Assembly (NCBI GenBank): GCA_934045905.1
Contig: OW203768.1
Location: 14,226,316 to 14,290,315, forward strand
Direction: 5' to 3'
Length of the DNA stretch: 64,000 nt
From: Leuctra nigra
Lineage: Eukaryota; Arthropoda; Insecta; Plecoptera; Leuctridae
The notes below the pieces were generated by a model. It had not been told where the DNA came from. It saw only the letters and a list, made by a program, of their open reading frames with translations, and did no database searches. Made by a program: the position numbers and the translations under genes. Of this stretch, positions 1 through 13,600 are shown one piece after another. How positions within the stretch are numbered: position 1 is the stretch's first letter; each line of letters opens with the position of its first letter.

Positions 1-322
1 TGAAGGTCTGGGATCGGCTCCCTGCGTTCACCACGGGCAGACACACGTGGAAGATCTGGCACTCGTTGTCGACGTCAGCGTAGTACCCGTAGTTCCTGCC
101 CTCGCAGGAGAACGTCGCCGAGATCTTTGCTCGGATGGAGGTGGCGTTGCTCGGGAGGCCGAGAGTGTTGTCCTCTTCGCCGCCGACGTCGACGGTGTCG
201 TCGTCCAGGGCCTGGCGGGGCGCCACCGTCACGTCGACGGGCGCCTCCGACGCGGGGGGATCGGAGAGGGTGTTGTCCTCGACGGCGGGGACGTCGGCAT
301 CGGCGTCGTTCTGGCGGTGTAC
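1..322 (-). CDS. Chitin-binding type-2 (CBM14/peritrophin-A) protein, partial exon
   Basis: On the minus strand this stretch is open in one frame without a stop. It is preceded by a good 3' splice site (TTTCGCAG, with the AG at 323-324), so the exon begins at 322 and runs off the left edge of the window. About 70 acidic and Pro/Ala-rich residues lead into a cysteine domain with spacing C-x14-C-x5-C and the aromatic core YGYYADVDNEC-QIFHVC. That is the first half of a CBM14 chitin-binding domain as found in insect cuticle and peritrophic proteins; the remaining cysteines lie outside the window. Such proteins are secreted and bind chitin in cuticle or peritrophic matrix. The exon is strongly GC-rich next to an AT-rich intron. 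The first exon with a signal peptide must lie at higher coordinates; I could not identify it in the next 14 kb. Domain assignment is firm; which family member is unknown. Confidence 0.8.
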
Positions 323-2467
323 CTGCGAAATATTGGTTTTTGTCAACCCTGAATTCTTAAAATTTGGTTATTTTAAAAAAATGTTAAAGGCGTAATCATG
401 CTACAATCAAATTGACTAATACTTCACAATTTATGGAGTTAAGAAAATTATAAAACCCAGAAAAAATACCTAACATTTCGCTTCTTTTGTGAAATATCCA
501 TTCGTATCCTATTTTGTAATAAAAATTAGTTTTGATCTTTGCTAAACAGGTGCTTTATAAAAAGAGATACAAAGAGATTGAGACATCGAAACTTCTCACT
601 TGTGTCATCATTACATGTCCATTAATCATTTTTTAAATAATTTTAGTGTACTTAGTGTAAGATGTTAATTCCGTATAATGTCTTGTAGTAAAACGACGAG
701 TCATTATCTTGCGATTACTTTGCCAAATGAGTGACTCAATAACAATTTGATTCGCCAATTAAAGCGGGGGGCTAATGTTGATTGAGATTAATTGAATGTG
801 GAAAATGTTTTAAATAGCTTTTGTTGTTTAGAAGATTTGAAGTCATATCTCGGTTTAAGAATTATATGAAAATATTGGCATGTTTATTATTCTTTATTTT
901 AATAGAAAATAATTTTGTAAATTGTCAATGATGTGTTCCACATATGAGTCAATTGAATTTATTTTACTTTGTGTCTAAATATGGACTAAAACCCGTAATA
1001 TCACATGAAAAAAATAACTTGTGTAAATTTTAATTCAGAACTCGCTTAGTTTTGCGCAAATTTTAAACCTCTTTAACTCTTTCTAAATAACAAATAGTCT
1101 CCATTTAACGCAAACCCAATTTGCGGGAACTGCACATACTTCAACTCCCATATTAATGTAACATAAACCATAACATTTTGATTCACAGCTAATTTAGATT
1201 TAGAACGAAACCATTACAATTATCTGTACCTACATTACTGCTTAGCCGAAATATTCACGTAACATAGCTAATTATTCAATTGTGTGGTAAAATATGTGCA
1301 TATTTTAATTAAGTTCGCCAAACACATTTTGTATCAGGAAATGGTTAGTTAGATGCAATGCGTATAGTTCTCACGCACCTTGTATAGAGAAAGTATACAC
1401 TGGATTGTGTGTTCAGCGTGCTTAGGTCCAAAGAAACAGTGAACCAGGTTGATAATTAGGTTCTTAGAATCTTCTGAGAAAAAGTAGATTTGTGATTTTT
1501 TTTCAAATTACAAAACTGCATCCCAGAGTGTCCTTGATGACTTGTGAATATTTTCTTAGAAAGAAGAAAGGTATCAAATAAAACTATTGTTATGTATTGT
1601 TATTGATTCTAAAATGATGTCACTTTGTAAAGTGTCGTCACCTTTCTTGTGAAAGCTGACATAATATGTGTCATTTTACTTCTGCGAAATGAGTTGACAT
1701 TCAGTTGCGACTCTTGTCTGTCGCAGCTCATTCTAAATATTATCTTAAGTTTATATTGCGAAATATTCAAGAGATCTTAAGCATCTCGATCTTCAAATTC
1801 GCTTTTATTAAGGAGTTAGTATAATTTATTACAAAAGTGTATCTGATAAACATTTTTGCCACTTAGGTAATGCAGAAATGATTGAAATGACATTTACAAA
1901 TGGTTAATGTCATCATGAAATTTAATTTTTATATCCGTTTCCTGGTGAAAAATGAATTCAATTTCATAATATAATGATACAATATATTCTACTAAGTGAT
2001 TTGACTAGATTGCTACATTTAATGCACCGAGAAGAATATTTACAACATGTCGAGCTAAGTTTTTCTTTTTTAAATTAATTAAAGGTTCCATGATTTTTTG
2101 CTGAATTAACAAAACGGTTGCGCTGAAGGATAGAAATACATATCGCAACAAATTCTCTAAATATGACATAATGTTCAGTAAATATTAAAAATAATAATTC
2201 ATTTTGTCGATGTTCTGAATTTTGATAATTTTAATTTAATTTATACAAAAATTACCCCTGAATTTCTGAAACCTGTCTTTACTCCAATGTCAATTGAATG
2301 AGCTAGCCTTCAAATTCACTTTTGACAACATAAAAATCGTCAAAACGCATAACAACCCCAAGAAAATAATAATTTCCCGTCTCATTACTACTGTTCTACA
2401 CCGGCATTGAGCTCTCCATGTTATTCTTATGGCGTGACTAGCGCAGTATCTCGGCCAGTAACCACAC
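323..2467. other. AT-rich non-coding stretch
   Basis: I see no open frame of note, no RNA gene and no clear repeat here. It is probably intron or upstream DNA of the chitin-binding gene whose exon ends at 322. Confidence 0.5.
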
Positions 2468-2475
2468 TTCTATTC

Positions 2476-3087
2476 CATGGGCGTCCGCAGGATTTCTGCC
2501 AGAGGGGGGGGGGGGGGGGGGAGATGTTAAAGTTCAATAGGGGGACGGCCCCCCAGCACATGCGGGTCCGGGGCGCACAGCCCCGGAATTTTTTTGGTAA
2601 TTTTTAACTCAATCCAAGCATTTTGGTGTGTTTTGAAACGGAACAACAACAAGCCTAAAACTGGTTTGCTCATATTTGAGCAATATTTTTCAACTTTATT
2701 AGAATCATGAACATACACTCAGTCGGAAAATTAACCCAAAATTATATCATAAGTGAGGTAAAGTATTCTTTTTCCTGGAAATAGAGCAGGCAAAACAAAG
2801 ATATACATGTTTTTCCATATTTTCTTTTCCTTTTTCGGTCTTTTTTTAAAAGGCCTCCCTTGCCCCCCCCCCCTCCCCCCCTGTGGACGCCCATGTTCTA
2901 CTATAATATTTTGGGTAATTCACCCAAAATAATATCAGTAGTGAGGTAAAGTATTCTCTTTCCTGGAAATGGGCAATCAAAACAAAGATATACGTCATGT
3001 TTTGCCATGTTTTCTTTTCCTTTTCTGTCTACTTTGAAAAGGCCTCCCTTGCCTCCCCCCCCCCCCCCCCCCCCGTGGGCGCCAATG
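2476..3087. mobile_element. hAT-like MITE with internal tandem duplication
   Basis: The left end CATGGGCGTCCGC is an imperfect inverted copy of the right end GTGGGCGCCAATG. The flanks TTCTATTC (2468-2475) and TTCTACTC (3088-3095) match at 7 of 8 positions, the 8-bp target duplication length of hAT elements. The right-hand part is tandemly duplicated: about 2733-2904 and 2923-3095 are copies of the same 170-bp unit, each ending in a C-run and a terminal-repeat-like sequence. A G-run lies at 2504-2521 and a C-run at 3055-3074. There is no transposase frame, so it is non-autonomous. Confidence 0.65.
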
Positions 3088-3095
3088 TTCTACTC

Positions 3096-6000
3096 TATCT
3101 TCTCTCACTCACCCTGGCTCTGGAGTTACGCTGAGGCAACGCAGATGAGATTCCCACAAGCGCCACGAGAACTGGGAACAGATCGCATGTTTGTGTCAGA
3201 TGCATTTCATTCAATCAACAAGACTAATGGTTAAATATCGTGCATTTTGTTGTTGACAGTGAATGTGTCGGTGGGATTTCGAATTCGCGGTGAGAACAAA
3301 ATTGAGAAGTGAACCGCGAGTTAGTTATATAATTCATGTATTTTTATATTTTCAACAAAGCTAAGTCGCTTATTAGTTTAGGTATAAATTACTAAGCCCG
3401 GTACACACAATATACATTTTGTTCATCAACTTCGTACCTTACACATGTAGAGTCACTGTATCACTGTCGAGTCACTGTATCCACACCACAGGAGCAGAGA
3501 GAGAGAGAAGTTGATCATCAAAATGTATAGCTATTATTGTGTATTCACTTCCTTTCGATTTCTTTGATTTCTAATTTTTTGTGTTTTCCATGTTTGATAA
3601 TTTTTGTTATTTAATATTAGGTATTAAATTTGTGGCAGTGTCACTTCGCATCACAATTGATTGTACTTATTGATATTTAAATTTAAATTAAATCATTTCA
3701 GAAAAAGCAATCAAATGTTTGCTGAAGATATTATACTGAGGGATGTACTGCGAAAGATTATTGTAGTCCTTTTTAGAAATTAACAGAAATTTAATTTGTA
3801 AATCCCGATGAACCATAATCATGATAGTCAGCTCTTAGACTCGAATGTTAAAATTCACACGTCGTAAGTTTGCAATTTCTTTTCTGCCATGTTTGATAGG
3901 TACTAAAATAAATAAAAAGTACATTGCATCTAAGATAATATTGATTAGGAGATTGTATTACATAATACTTTTTGACTATGAAATGCAAATTGGCACAATA
4001 CAAACATGACATAATATTATTATCAAGATATTTACCCCTTATATAAGTCAAATATCCCAATATTTAACAATATTGTATTTGATTTGTGTAAGAATATGAC
4101 ATTTAATTTATTTCACTGCATTTGTGAGTTTCTCGATTATGTGCAAAGATTCTTGAAAGGGTGAGAGAACTCTCGCCGAAAATTGGTAATATACAATACT
4201 AGCGTAGCGACGAGAGACGATTCGAGTGCACGATCTCATTAAAATTATGCATAATAAAATTAAAAATATTCTTTACAAAATTTATCTACAAAAATTTATC
4301 GGAATGCACCCGTTTTTTAAATGTCACAATCTAAATATAATATAATATGTTTCTAAATAAACAAAATAATTTTGGTTGAAAATATGATAATTTAATTCAT
4401 TCTATTGGGTACATCTTTGGCATTTTATATTATTTCATTAATTAAAATGTAACTTTTTACTCACCTATGACAGTTACGTAGTTAACCATCGTGTCAATTA
4501 GTCCTGTAAATGAATCACAACTTTGAGTCAAATCACCTCCAATTCCTTCATTACTTGAGCTTAAGCATGGTCAAACTTTTTACCTGAAGGGCCACACTGA
4601 GAATTTAAATATAAGAAGGGCGCAGAAAAACAAAATACTATTTTTAGGTAGACACAAGCTTTAACACAACTGTATTTTATACGAATTGTAATGTTATTAT
4701 CTGTCGTCTCAAAGGGCTGACAAGGGACAAATGAAACTTCACAGACCCGATTGGTTTGCGAGGAAGGGCTGCCTTAGTTAATTCAATTCTTCATATACCA
4801 TTAAATAGTTCGGTGGTTTTTACTAACTTTGGCCTAATATTGCTAAGATATTAAAACTAAACAGTTGAAATGTATAAAATCAAATCATCAGATTAATTTA
4901 AAAAATTGAACAACTCGTTGATATTGAAAGATCAAAACACTATCACGACATATATGGAGACAACTGTGCTTCAAAATATATTTATCCTCACTCAAACAAA
5001 TAATAATAATCGAATAAAAATATTTGGCGCGTTAAAACACAGGCTTTACAAATTATCCCCAATGCACCCTTTTAAAAATCACTGTGCTCACAAAAATTAC
5101 GTCACAATTATACCAAAACTTAATGAACAATTCTTCACTTACTAGATTAACTAAAAGTGTCCTTCTGATATTTGGTAAACACTTAAACTGGTACATCAGT
5201 GAAGACGCTCACTGGTTTTTATAGTTTACTGATGAAGAGATGTAAAAACCTCCCCCCTTCCCCTCACTCAACTCCCACACACTTCGTCAGTAAGATGTGT
5301 CAGGGCCCCCTAAGACAAATCATGCATGCTCAACACGGTTACACAACGAACCACCGTCTAACAATCTTTTTATTGGTAGCGAGAAGAATTTTAAATTTTT
5401 CTAATAGCAAACTCATTGATGGCTTTTGAATGACAGACAGTTTTTTTCGCGGTCGTCTATAAGTCCGTAAGAAGTTATTAGCTAATTGAAATTAGCAGAG
5501 GATCGAAATGCACTGACATTTTCAGAGGTGTGAAAATTGAATTCAAGAGGTTATTAATACTTGATAATAACATACACAAAAAGATAATTTCTCTGATGCT
5601 TATTAATTATCTTATTACGTATACTTTTTAGAAATCAGATTAATGGAAAATATTGAGACAAAACTTTATTTCCGTAAAGTTATAGTAGTTAAATGTTAAG
5701 TTTTAAATTAACCTCTTGCGTTATCACCAGGAAATAATAAAAATAAAATAATCTTTTATATCACTTCAAAATGTTAGCCAAAAAGGTTAGATTTTAGCTT
5801 AAACGCAGTGCGCATCTCAATTTTTACAACCTTTAAAAACTCATCAAATAATATATTAGACGAAGAAAATTTCTTCATTCAAAACTTCCTAGGATGCCAA
5901 TCTTATCTGTATCCGTATTGTATTATCAACTAAGTAATATCTATTTAACTATTTTGCAACCCATTTAGCGAGCCGTCGAAAGGGCGAAAGATCACGCCGG

Positions 6001-7939
6001 GGAAAATTAAGCTTTAACCTTGAAACTCTGCTCATCATTATTGTTCCATCAGAAAAATGTTAAGAATTGTGTTCCTTAAAATTACTAAGTCATATCAAAA
6101 AAGAACCAAACAGAATGTCAGAAAATAACCTAAAATTAATCCGGGTAGCAACGGAGTGTGAAATAAATTGCTGATCATGATATCAAATAAGTTCCAGGAT
6201 GCTAATTTCTGAATTTCCCAATGATTTATTTGTATTACGAAATTGCAAGCAAGAATTAAAGTCTACATAGAGTTGTTTAAATCAATATTTAAAATCTAAA
6301 AATTGATAAATATATATTGATGTACCTACTTTCAGATTTGACATTAAATAGAATAGTTAATTGTCTAAGAATTATTAAGTAAATGTGAAACTTAGGCAAG
6401 ATGATGACATTGGTAGAACAATGCAATCATGTCCAAACATCTTCTTTTGGAAAGAAGTGACAATCATCCCTTTTCAGGGCTAAAGTCAATTCCTACGCAT
6501 CCGTGGAAGAAATAGCACATATCATAAATTCAATTTACATTTATTTGGGGGAGGGGGGGGGGGGGGGAGAGGAAGCAACGTTTTAATAATTTACAGCATT
6601 AAAATCATTAATTACAGCATTATTACAGCATTAATAAGAGTCCGATTTTTCATAAAATTAAAAAAAAAAAATAGTAAAGTTTAATTCAACAAATTCAACA
6701 ATAACGATTTAGAATTAATATTTCCTCAATTATGAATAGTACCCATCTAATAGTGGAAAATGGTAAATGTTAAATGAATGTATAATAAAGTAGAATCGAA
6801 TAACTTGACTTACCAGCTTATTGTTGTCTGAAATGATATTCTAATCAGCCTGCAATGAATATTACTTACAATTTTCATCAATATATTATAATATTTCATT
6901 AATAGTAGCTTACCTAAAACATTCCAAATAATGATCGTACTTAATTTCTCATTTGGTTCATATGATTCATGGTTAAAGCATAACAGTGGCCTTGCAAATT
7001 ACATTCTATCTCAAATTGATTAGCACAATAAATGAAGTTCATTAAACATTTTATTATTTTCACTGAAAAAATACAAGTTTAACAGGCAAGTTTGTAAGCT
7101 GACATTGTCGCCTTTGCAGGATAATTAATTATTATGTCACACGTTTCATTAACAACTATTTTTTATTAATTAAGTTATACAAATATCATCAAGGAAATAG
7201 GTACCATAGACATCTTATCCCGATTATATTTTATAAATTCAACTGAAACCAAAATGTCAGATAGTGGATTACCTATTCTGATAGTCACTTCAACGGAAGT
7301 TTATGTTATCAAGAAGGCAAACGATTGTTGAAAGATTTTGAACTCGACTTGAATATTTGAGAATGTTCCAAGGTAATTAATGACTAGTTAAGTTGAATTA
7401 TTAACAAACTATTTCAATGTTATCTAATTACCTGTACCATCGTTGTTGCCTATTTAACATTCCTTTCACAAATATATATTTATGTAATAATAAATATTAT
7501 TGAGAATTTCATTGACAAATAACACCCATTTAGATTTTACGTAGGAAAACCAGTTAATATTAATTTAACAACACTTTCACAGCATATTAATCTTAAAGCA
7601 TCATTATAATGAAATGAAGTAATGTCAAACACAATAAAATGCTAATTTATATAAATAAATAAACATAAACAAGTTTAAACACTTCTAAATTGGAAGGGGG
7701 GGGGGGGGGGAGGAGGAAGGGTCATCCTCATTGAATTTTATTGAAGAAATCGTCAACGAATTTAATATTGCAGACATTTTGAAGGATAGTTGAAGACGAA
7801 ACTTAACATTTTTAGATAAAAAATGGGTTGTTATTATATCTTGGCAATTTTTAATAATTTAATTATTGTATATTTTCTGGGAAAATGAGCAATGTTATTT
7901 TTTCATTTGGTACCTTTATCAAAATTAATTTAAAAATAC
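3096..7939. other. Gene-poor AT-rich stretch with repeat debris
   Basis: No convincing exon was found. Around 4570-4780 there is text resembling a degraded hAT end (a GGTCAAACTTTTTACCTG stretch followed by a GGGCCACA motif). G-runs lie at about 6553-6567 and 7696-7710. The open frames here are short, AT-biased and lack recognisable motifs. Confidence 0.4.
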
Positions 7940-8089
7940 GAATGGGTGAAGAAGAGACGTCGGCAATGGAATGAGCTTGTAGAGAGAATGGGAGGAGACA
8001 GAATGGTGAGGAGAGCAAATGATGGAAGGCCCGTTGGGAATAGATATGTGGGAAGACTGAGGAAAAGATGGAAGGAGGCCATGCAATAA
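7940..8089 (+). pseudogene. LINE fragment: C-terminal tail of a reverse-transcriptase ORF
   Basis: The frame starting GAA TGG GTG reads an Arg/Lys-rich peptide with the pattern W-N-E-L-V-E-R-M-G-x-D-R, then G-R-P-x-G-x-R-x-x-G-R-x-x-x-R-W, and stops at 8087-8089. This matches the extreme C-terminus of the intact LINE ORF at 10755-13562 (pattern W-N-S-H-V-E-R-M-G-D-E-R and G-R-P-x-G-R-R-x-P-G-R). It is a 5'-truncated relic of a related non-LTR retrotransposon. Confidence 0.65.
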
Positions 8090-8486
8090 TGAACAAGCTG
8101 GAAGTTTTGAGCGGAAGCAGAAGAAAGTAGAATTTAAAAATATGTTTCCAAAAACACCCCTACAAAAACACGGTTGTGAAATTTGAAATAAATTGGCCAA
8201 CAAGTTTGGCTGCGATTGAAACAATCGAACAAATATCTACATATTTAACAAGGCACGTAGCAAAATAAAGAGGCTATTAATATGCAATCAGACTGATCAA
8301 GTGAACATCCTATCAGAAAGATATTCAGTTATACAAATGTAGCACTCTCACTGCATGCATTCCAAAAGGTCGAGTGCCAGTGCATTGTTCCAGGTTTTTG
8401 TGATAATCTTTATTTTAGCGTCTGAAATTGATTTGTTCTCTGCTAGACAAACTGTGCCCCCCCCCCATCCCTTTACAGCATTTCGA

Positions 8487-8546
8487 TACTAGGAAAACGC
8501 TCAGTGTAACGCGTTGATGAGCGAGCACCGGTTGATGAGCGAGCAC
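8487..8546. repeat. Dispersed repeat, copy shared with about 17949-17987
   Basis: A block reading TAGGAAAACGCTC followed by GTAACGCGTTGATGAGCGAGCA recurs almost exactly at 17949-17987 inside an eIF3l intron. GTTGATGAGC then repeats twice more nearby (8531 and 8995). It appears to be one edge of a dispersed non-coding repeat family. A C-run lies just upstream at 8457-8466. Confidence 0.5.
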
Positions 8547-10035
8547 TCAAGAAATGCAACCTTTTTGCGACGATTCCCCATTCCTTCATGGTACGGTACC
8601 AAATAGTAATTTCAGAAAGACACACTTGAAATGTTCTTGCCCTAGATTAGCTCTTCACATACTCTTATCATAATGTTGGCATCGCAATTCAACAGGACAA
8701 TATGATTCATAGAGGATTACTCTTATTGTGACCAAACGAAGGACTAGCCAGTCTACATCTTCATTACCTCAGAACATCTAATGAGTCCATACTATTCAGC
8801 TCTTGACTTCGTTTCTTCATGCAAAAAGACATGACCGTTTAATTTTTTTTTCAAAATGTTAACCGTAATGATATTTTAAATAATACAATCACATATTGAG
8901 AAATAACCATGTTTAAGCCGGCGTGTAGTAATTGTGCAATAATAATGTAATAATTAATCTGCTGAAGTTAAAGTCAAATGCAATACGTTTGCTGGTTGAT
9001 GAGCAAACGCATAAAAGAGTGGATTCATTTAAAAAATATGACACAGCAATTATTTTTCATTGTTGGACGATTATTTTTACATATTTTAATAGATGATATT
9101 TGTGACAAAATAAAGGTGCAAATTTCACTTTTCTTAATCGTATAAGCGCGACATTTTTCTTGCGCAAACGCTCTCGTTTGGTGTCAAAAGCATTCACCTA
9201 GAACAAAACGCCTTGTGAATACAAGTATTTCAAGAGTAGATTTTTTTCGACGAAAGATTTAATGGTTGGAAAATCCAAGGACGAATTCAAAATCTTCTCT
9301 GATTGATTAAGAAGTGCATGTGAAGGTCTCCCACACGTTTGGCTTTGATTTTCATTGTCATTTGCAATGTCCGGTAGCGGTCATTAATATTGCATTAGTT
9401 GGCTGCATCTTGCATTGTTGCACCTTGCTATCACGTGACACAAATGCATGCTGAGTGCAGTAGTATTTATGCCGATGATGGAGGCTATTGTTGAAAAATA
9501 AATATAGGAAGAAGATGGATATAAATAGTAATTTATAATAAGCTAGGTAATTGCAATGTTTATTTATTTTACAATTTTAATTCGTTATATCTTTCCACAA
9601 AAAGGGCAGTAAAATGTAGGTATACATAAATAGTATTTATTTCATCGGATCTCTCAAGCTTTTAGTTTGTAAAAAGTCTGATTTATAATCAGAAAGCTCA
9701 GCCATTCCATAACTATTACCATAGTGGCATAGTTAATAAAGATTCAATATCTTGAAATTATAATTACGTTTTAAATCATTACAACTTATGATAGAAAAAA
9801 GCGACAAAGCGGCAAACAGATTACAAGTACGCGTCATTGTTGTGTGTGGGTGGTAAGACCAAGGTATGTAGGTACATACATATCAGAATCAGAGAGTAAG
9901 GAAAGGCCGGAGTAGACTGAACTCCCTAATGACTTAAAAATTTGAAGGGTGGAAAATACATTTCAGAAGTGTAAAGCTGTTTGTGTGAAAAATAATTAAA
10001 AACAATATGGAAGTGTATGAGTATGTTTGGATGAT

Positions 10036-10226
10036 GGTATGTATGTATGTATGTATGTATGTATGTATGGATGATTGTATGGATAATGGTATGTAGGGAT
10101 GATAATGGTATGTATGGATGATGATGGTATGTACGGATGATTGAATGTATGTATGTATGTATGGATGATTGTATGTATCGATAATGGTATGTAATTATGT
10201 ATGGATGATGTATGGATGATGGTATT
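10036..10226. repeat. (GTAT)n / (GGATGATG-GTAT)n microsatellite-minisatellite
   Basis: Runs of GTAT tetramers are interspersed with irregular GGATGAT-x-GTAT units. The unit length varies and no constant spacers are present, so this is ordinary simple-sequence expansion rather than a spacer array. Confidence 0.85.
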
Positions 10227-10666
10227 TAGAGTTTCAACTTAGGTAATTAACTATAAATTGCTTTCTGGTTGTTAAATAATTTTGAAAAATAAACATTGTG
10301 TCATCACAAGTGTATTTTACAAACTGTTTAAACATTTGGTGTGAGGTGAAAGTAAAATATATATAATATCGAAGTAGCACTAGGATGTATTTTAAATAAT
10401 AATTCATTATCAGCGAGAAAAGGTGAAATATAATACAAAAGATTTTTTTGGCATAATTATATACTTTTAACAGCTTTAAATTATCAATTACCGTAAGTCA
10501 ACTTATAGTCAAGAAAAGCTATTGGTATAACTTCTTGCTTGTTATTGAACTTTTGTCAATTTCAAAGTTCAAACTGCTAAAAATTTAAATACGCAAGGAA
10601 ATTCAACCTTTTATGTAAATTCTGTTCCATCTATTGTGACAGTAGCTACAGATTTATAAGTGATTA

Positions 10667-10677
10667 ACTTTCTATTC
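10667..10677. repeat. Left copy of 11-bp target-site duplication of the RTE LINE
   Basis: ACTTTCTATTC occurs here and again, identical, at 13744-13754, exactly bracketing the LINE. The last few bases merge with the (TTC)n tail of the element, so the true length could be slightly shorter. Confidence 0.75.
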
Positions 10678-13600
10678 TTCTTCTTCTTCTTCTTCTTCTG
10701 TTAGCTAGGAGATTCCTCCTGTTGCTCGGCCTCTTCTTCTTTTCTCCTCTAGGACTAGGATTGCCAGCTATCTGCCCATCTCTTGAGCGGTCGTCCTGGT
10801 AGTCTTCTCCCCGAAGGTCGTCCCTGTTTACAAATGCGGGCAAGTCGCTCATCTCCCATCCTCTCCACATGGCTGTTCCATTCCTTCTTCCTGATCTTAT
10901 TCCATTCCACCACGTCTTGAACGCCACATTGCTCCCTAATATCATCACTTCTTTGACAGTCCAGAAGCGTGACTCCTGCTATGGATCTTAGAACTCTCAT
11001 CTCGACAGTCCTAGCCTTTTGCTTTGTTTTTGTTGTCTCCGCTCTGGTTTCGGCTGCGTATGTCAAGACCGGACGCACCATCACTTTATAAATTCTGCTC
11101 TTGCATTCTCTACGCATGTACTTATTCCTCCAAATAGTGCTTCTCAGATATCCCGCTACCTGCGCCGCTTTCATTGATTGCTGCTGAACTTCACGAAGTA
11201 AGTCTCTGCTGCTTGTTATATCTACACCTAGATATTTGAAAGACATAACTTGCTCGACTATACTCCCATCAATTTCCAATTTACACCTAACTGGCGTCTT
11301 GCTTATTACCATTGTTTTGGTCTTTTCAACAGATATTTCCATGTTATATGTTTTTCCAGTTATATTAAATTGATGAAGTAATCGCTGCAGATTGTCTTCA
11401 CTATTAGCCAGCAAAACTGCATCGTCAGCAAAACATATAATGTTTACATTGCTATTGCCCAACTTGTAGCCATCTTTGCATTTAACCGCCTCTATTAGTT
11501 TGTTCATCACCAAATTAAAGAGAAAGGGGCTGAGGGAGTCACCCTGCCTAATGCCTTTTCTTATTAATATAGGCTCAGTTCTGCCATTGGATGTTATCAC
11601 CCTGGTGGTGCTACCCGTATTAATATCATCGATTACATCAATAATAGCGCGCGGTATGCCGTGTTCTTTTAATATATTTAGGACATCATATTTCTGCACC
11701 CTATCAAAGGCTTTTTTAAAATCTACAAAGCAGAGAAACAATGGGTGATCATACTCTATGGCCTTTTCTACTAATTGCCGTAACATGAAAATCGCGTCAA
11801 TTGTGCTTCTGTTCTTCCTGAACCCTTGTTGTTCCTCTGCAGTGCTTATTCTTTCTTGGAGCTCATCTTTTATTACTGCCGTGAACAACTTTGCTACGGA
11901 ATTCATTAACGTGATACCGCGATAATTTTCTGGGTTGTTTTTGTCCCCTTTTTTGTGTATAGGTATTGTCAAGCTGCATTTCCAGTCGTCCGGGACTTTT
12001 CTTTCACTCATTACTTTATTGAAAAGGTCTTGCACATGATTCTGTAATGAGCCTCCACCGTACTTAATCATTTCATTGTAGATACCATCTGGACCTGCAG
12101 CTTTCCGGTTACTCATTCTTGAGATTGCATTCGTTATCTTGTTTGGCGAGAATACAATATCATCATTAATGCTATAGTCGTCATTATTTCCATTTTTTTG
12201 TCCGAGTTGCTGAATTTCAGATGCAGTAAGAGTGGAGTACAGTGATGTGAAACTTTCATACCACTGACTGGCATCTATATTATTTATAACAACATACTCG
12301 TTTATTTCCTTTTTTTGTTTCCTAAGCATTTTCCAGATACTTCTTTGTATTCCATACATATCATATTCTAAGTCCTTAGTATATTTTTCCCAATATTGTT
12401 CCTTTAATTTCCTAATTTCCCTACTAACTCTGTTCCTCACTAGTGTATACTTATGGTACTCATTAGGAATTGGGTTGGACTTGTATGCCAAGAATGCCTT
12501 CTTCTTCTCTTCTGCTAGAATCTTAACGCTTTCATCATACCAAGGGGTCTTTCGGTTCCCTGTATTACTAGATGTTATCCTAGTTCCCAGTGCCTCGTTC
12601 GCTGCTGACTGTAAGCTCAATTTCATTTTCGTCCATGTTTCATCCGCTGAACATCCCTGTGTAATTCGATTAGCGATTAACTTTTCTTCTAATCTTGACT
12701 TGTAGAGGTATTGGGTGCTGGACGTTGCAATTCTTTCAATATTCAACATCTCTCTGCATACTGGTGTAACTTTCTTTAATCTAATTTTGAGATTCATCTT
12801 GCATAAAACTAAACCATGATCGGAGCCTATGTTGGCTGACGAGAGTGTACGCACGTCTAGAACTTGGCTAGGATGTATCTCTCTATTAGTTATAATAAAG
12901 TCGATCATTGAATGCTGCCCTCTTGTGTTGGTCCATGTTCTCTTCTGCTGTGGTGGATGGTCAAAAAAGGTGTTGTTAACTCTGAGTTCATTAAGAGCAC
13001 AAAACTCTACAAGTTCCTCCCCACTCTCATTGAATACAGGTTCGTTGAATCTCTGCTTAACACCCCTAAGAGGCATGTTTCCAATTCGGGCATTAAAATC
13101 TCCTATTAGCATAACTTTATCTTGGGTTGGTAAAGAATTTAACACATTTTGCAGACTATCGTAAAAGCCTTCCCTTTCAGCTCTTGACTTACTAGTGTCT
13201 GGTGCATATACCGAAATGATATTCAACTTGACGTCATTGCACGATAATGAAACATGAAGTATTCTTTCGCTAACATATTTGATGTCCAGTATGTTATTAA
13301 CGAATTTCTTATGGATAAGCATTCCTGTACCAGCATGTGCCCTACTTGTTCTAGGAACTCCGCTGTACACAAACATGTAGTTGTTCCTCATCGTGGATCC
13401 ACAACCCTTCCGTTTTGTTTCGCTCAGGCCGCATATGTCAATGTTGCGCGTCTCCATCTCTAAGATGATTTCCTCTTCCTTATTATTCCAAGTTAAGATG
13501 TTCCATATGGCTATTCTAATCGTATCCGCATTCTTAGTCCGTTGTCTCGCTGGTGTCATCATCGTGGGATCCGTCCTGTTCCGAGGCCTCTTGTAGTTTC

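Noticed and set aside
47..395. Overlapping plus-strand Arg/Val-rich open frames
   Set aside because: They are antisense shadows of the GC-rich chitin-binding exon on the minus strand, which alone shows a recognisable domain and splice site.
10036..10226. Possible CRISPR-like array
   Set aside because: The units are GTAT tetramers of variable number with no constant-length unique spacers, and the genome is eukaryotic.
10664..10948. Separate minus-strand open frame at the LINE 3' end
   Set aside because: It is an out-of-frame shadow of the intact LINE ORF and ends in the GAA-repeat tail.
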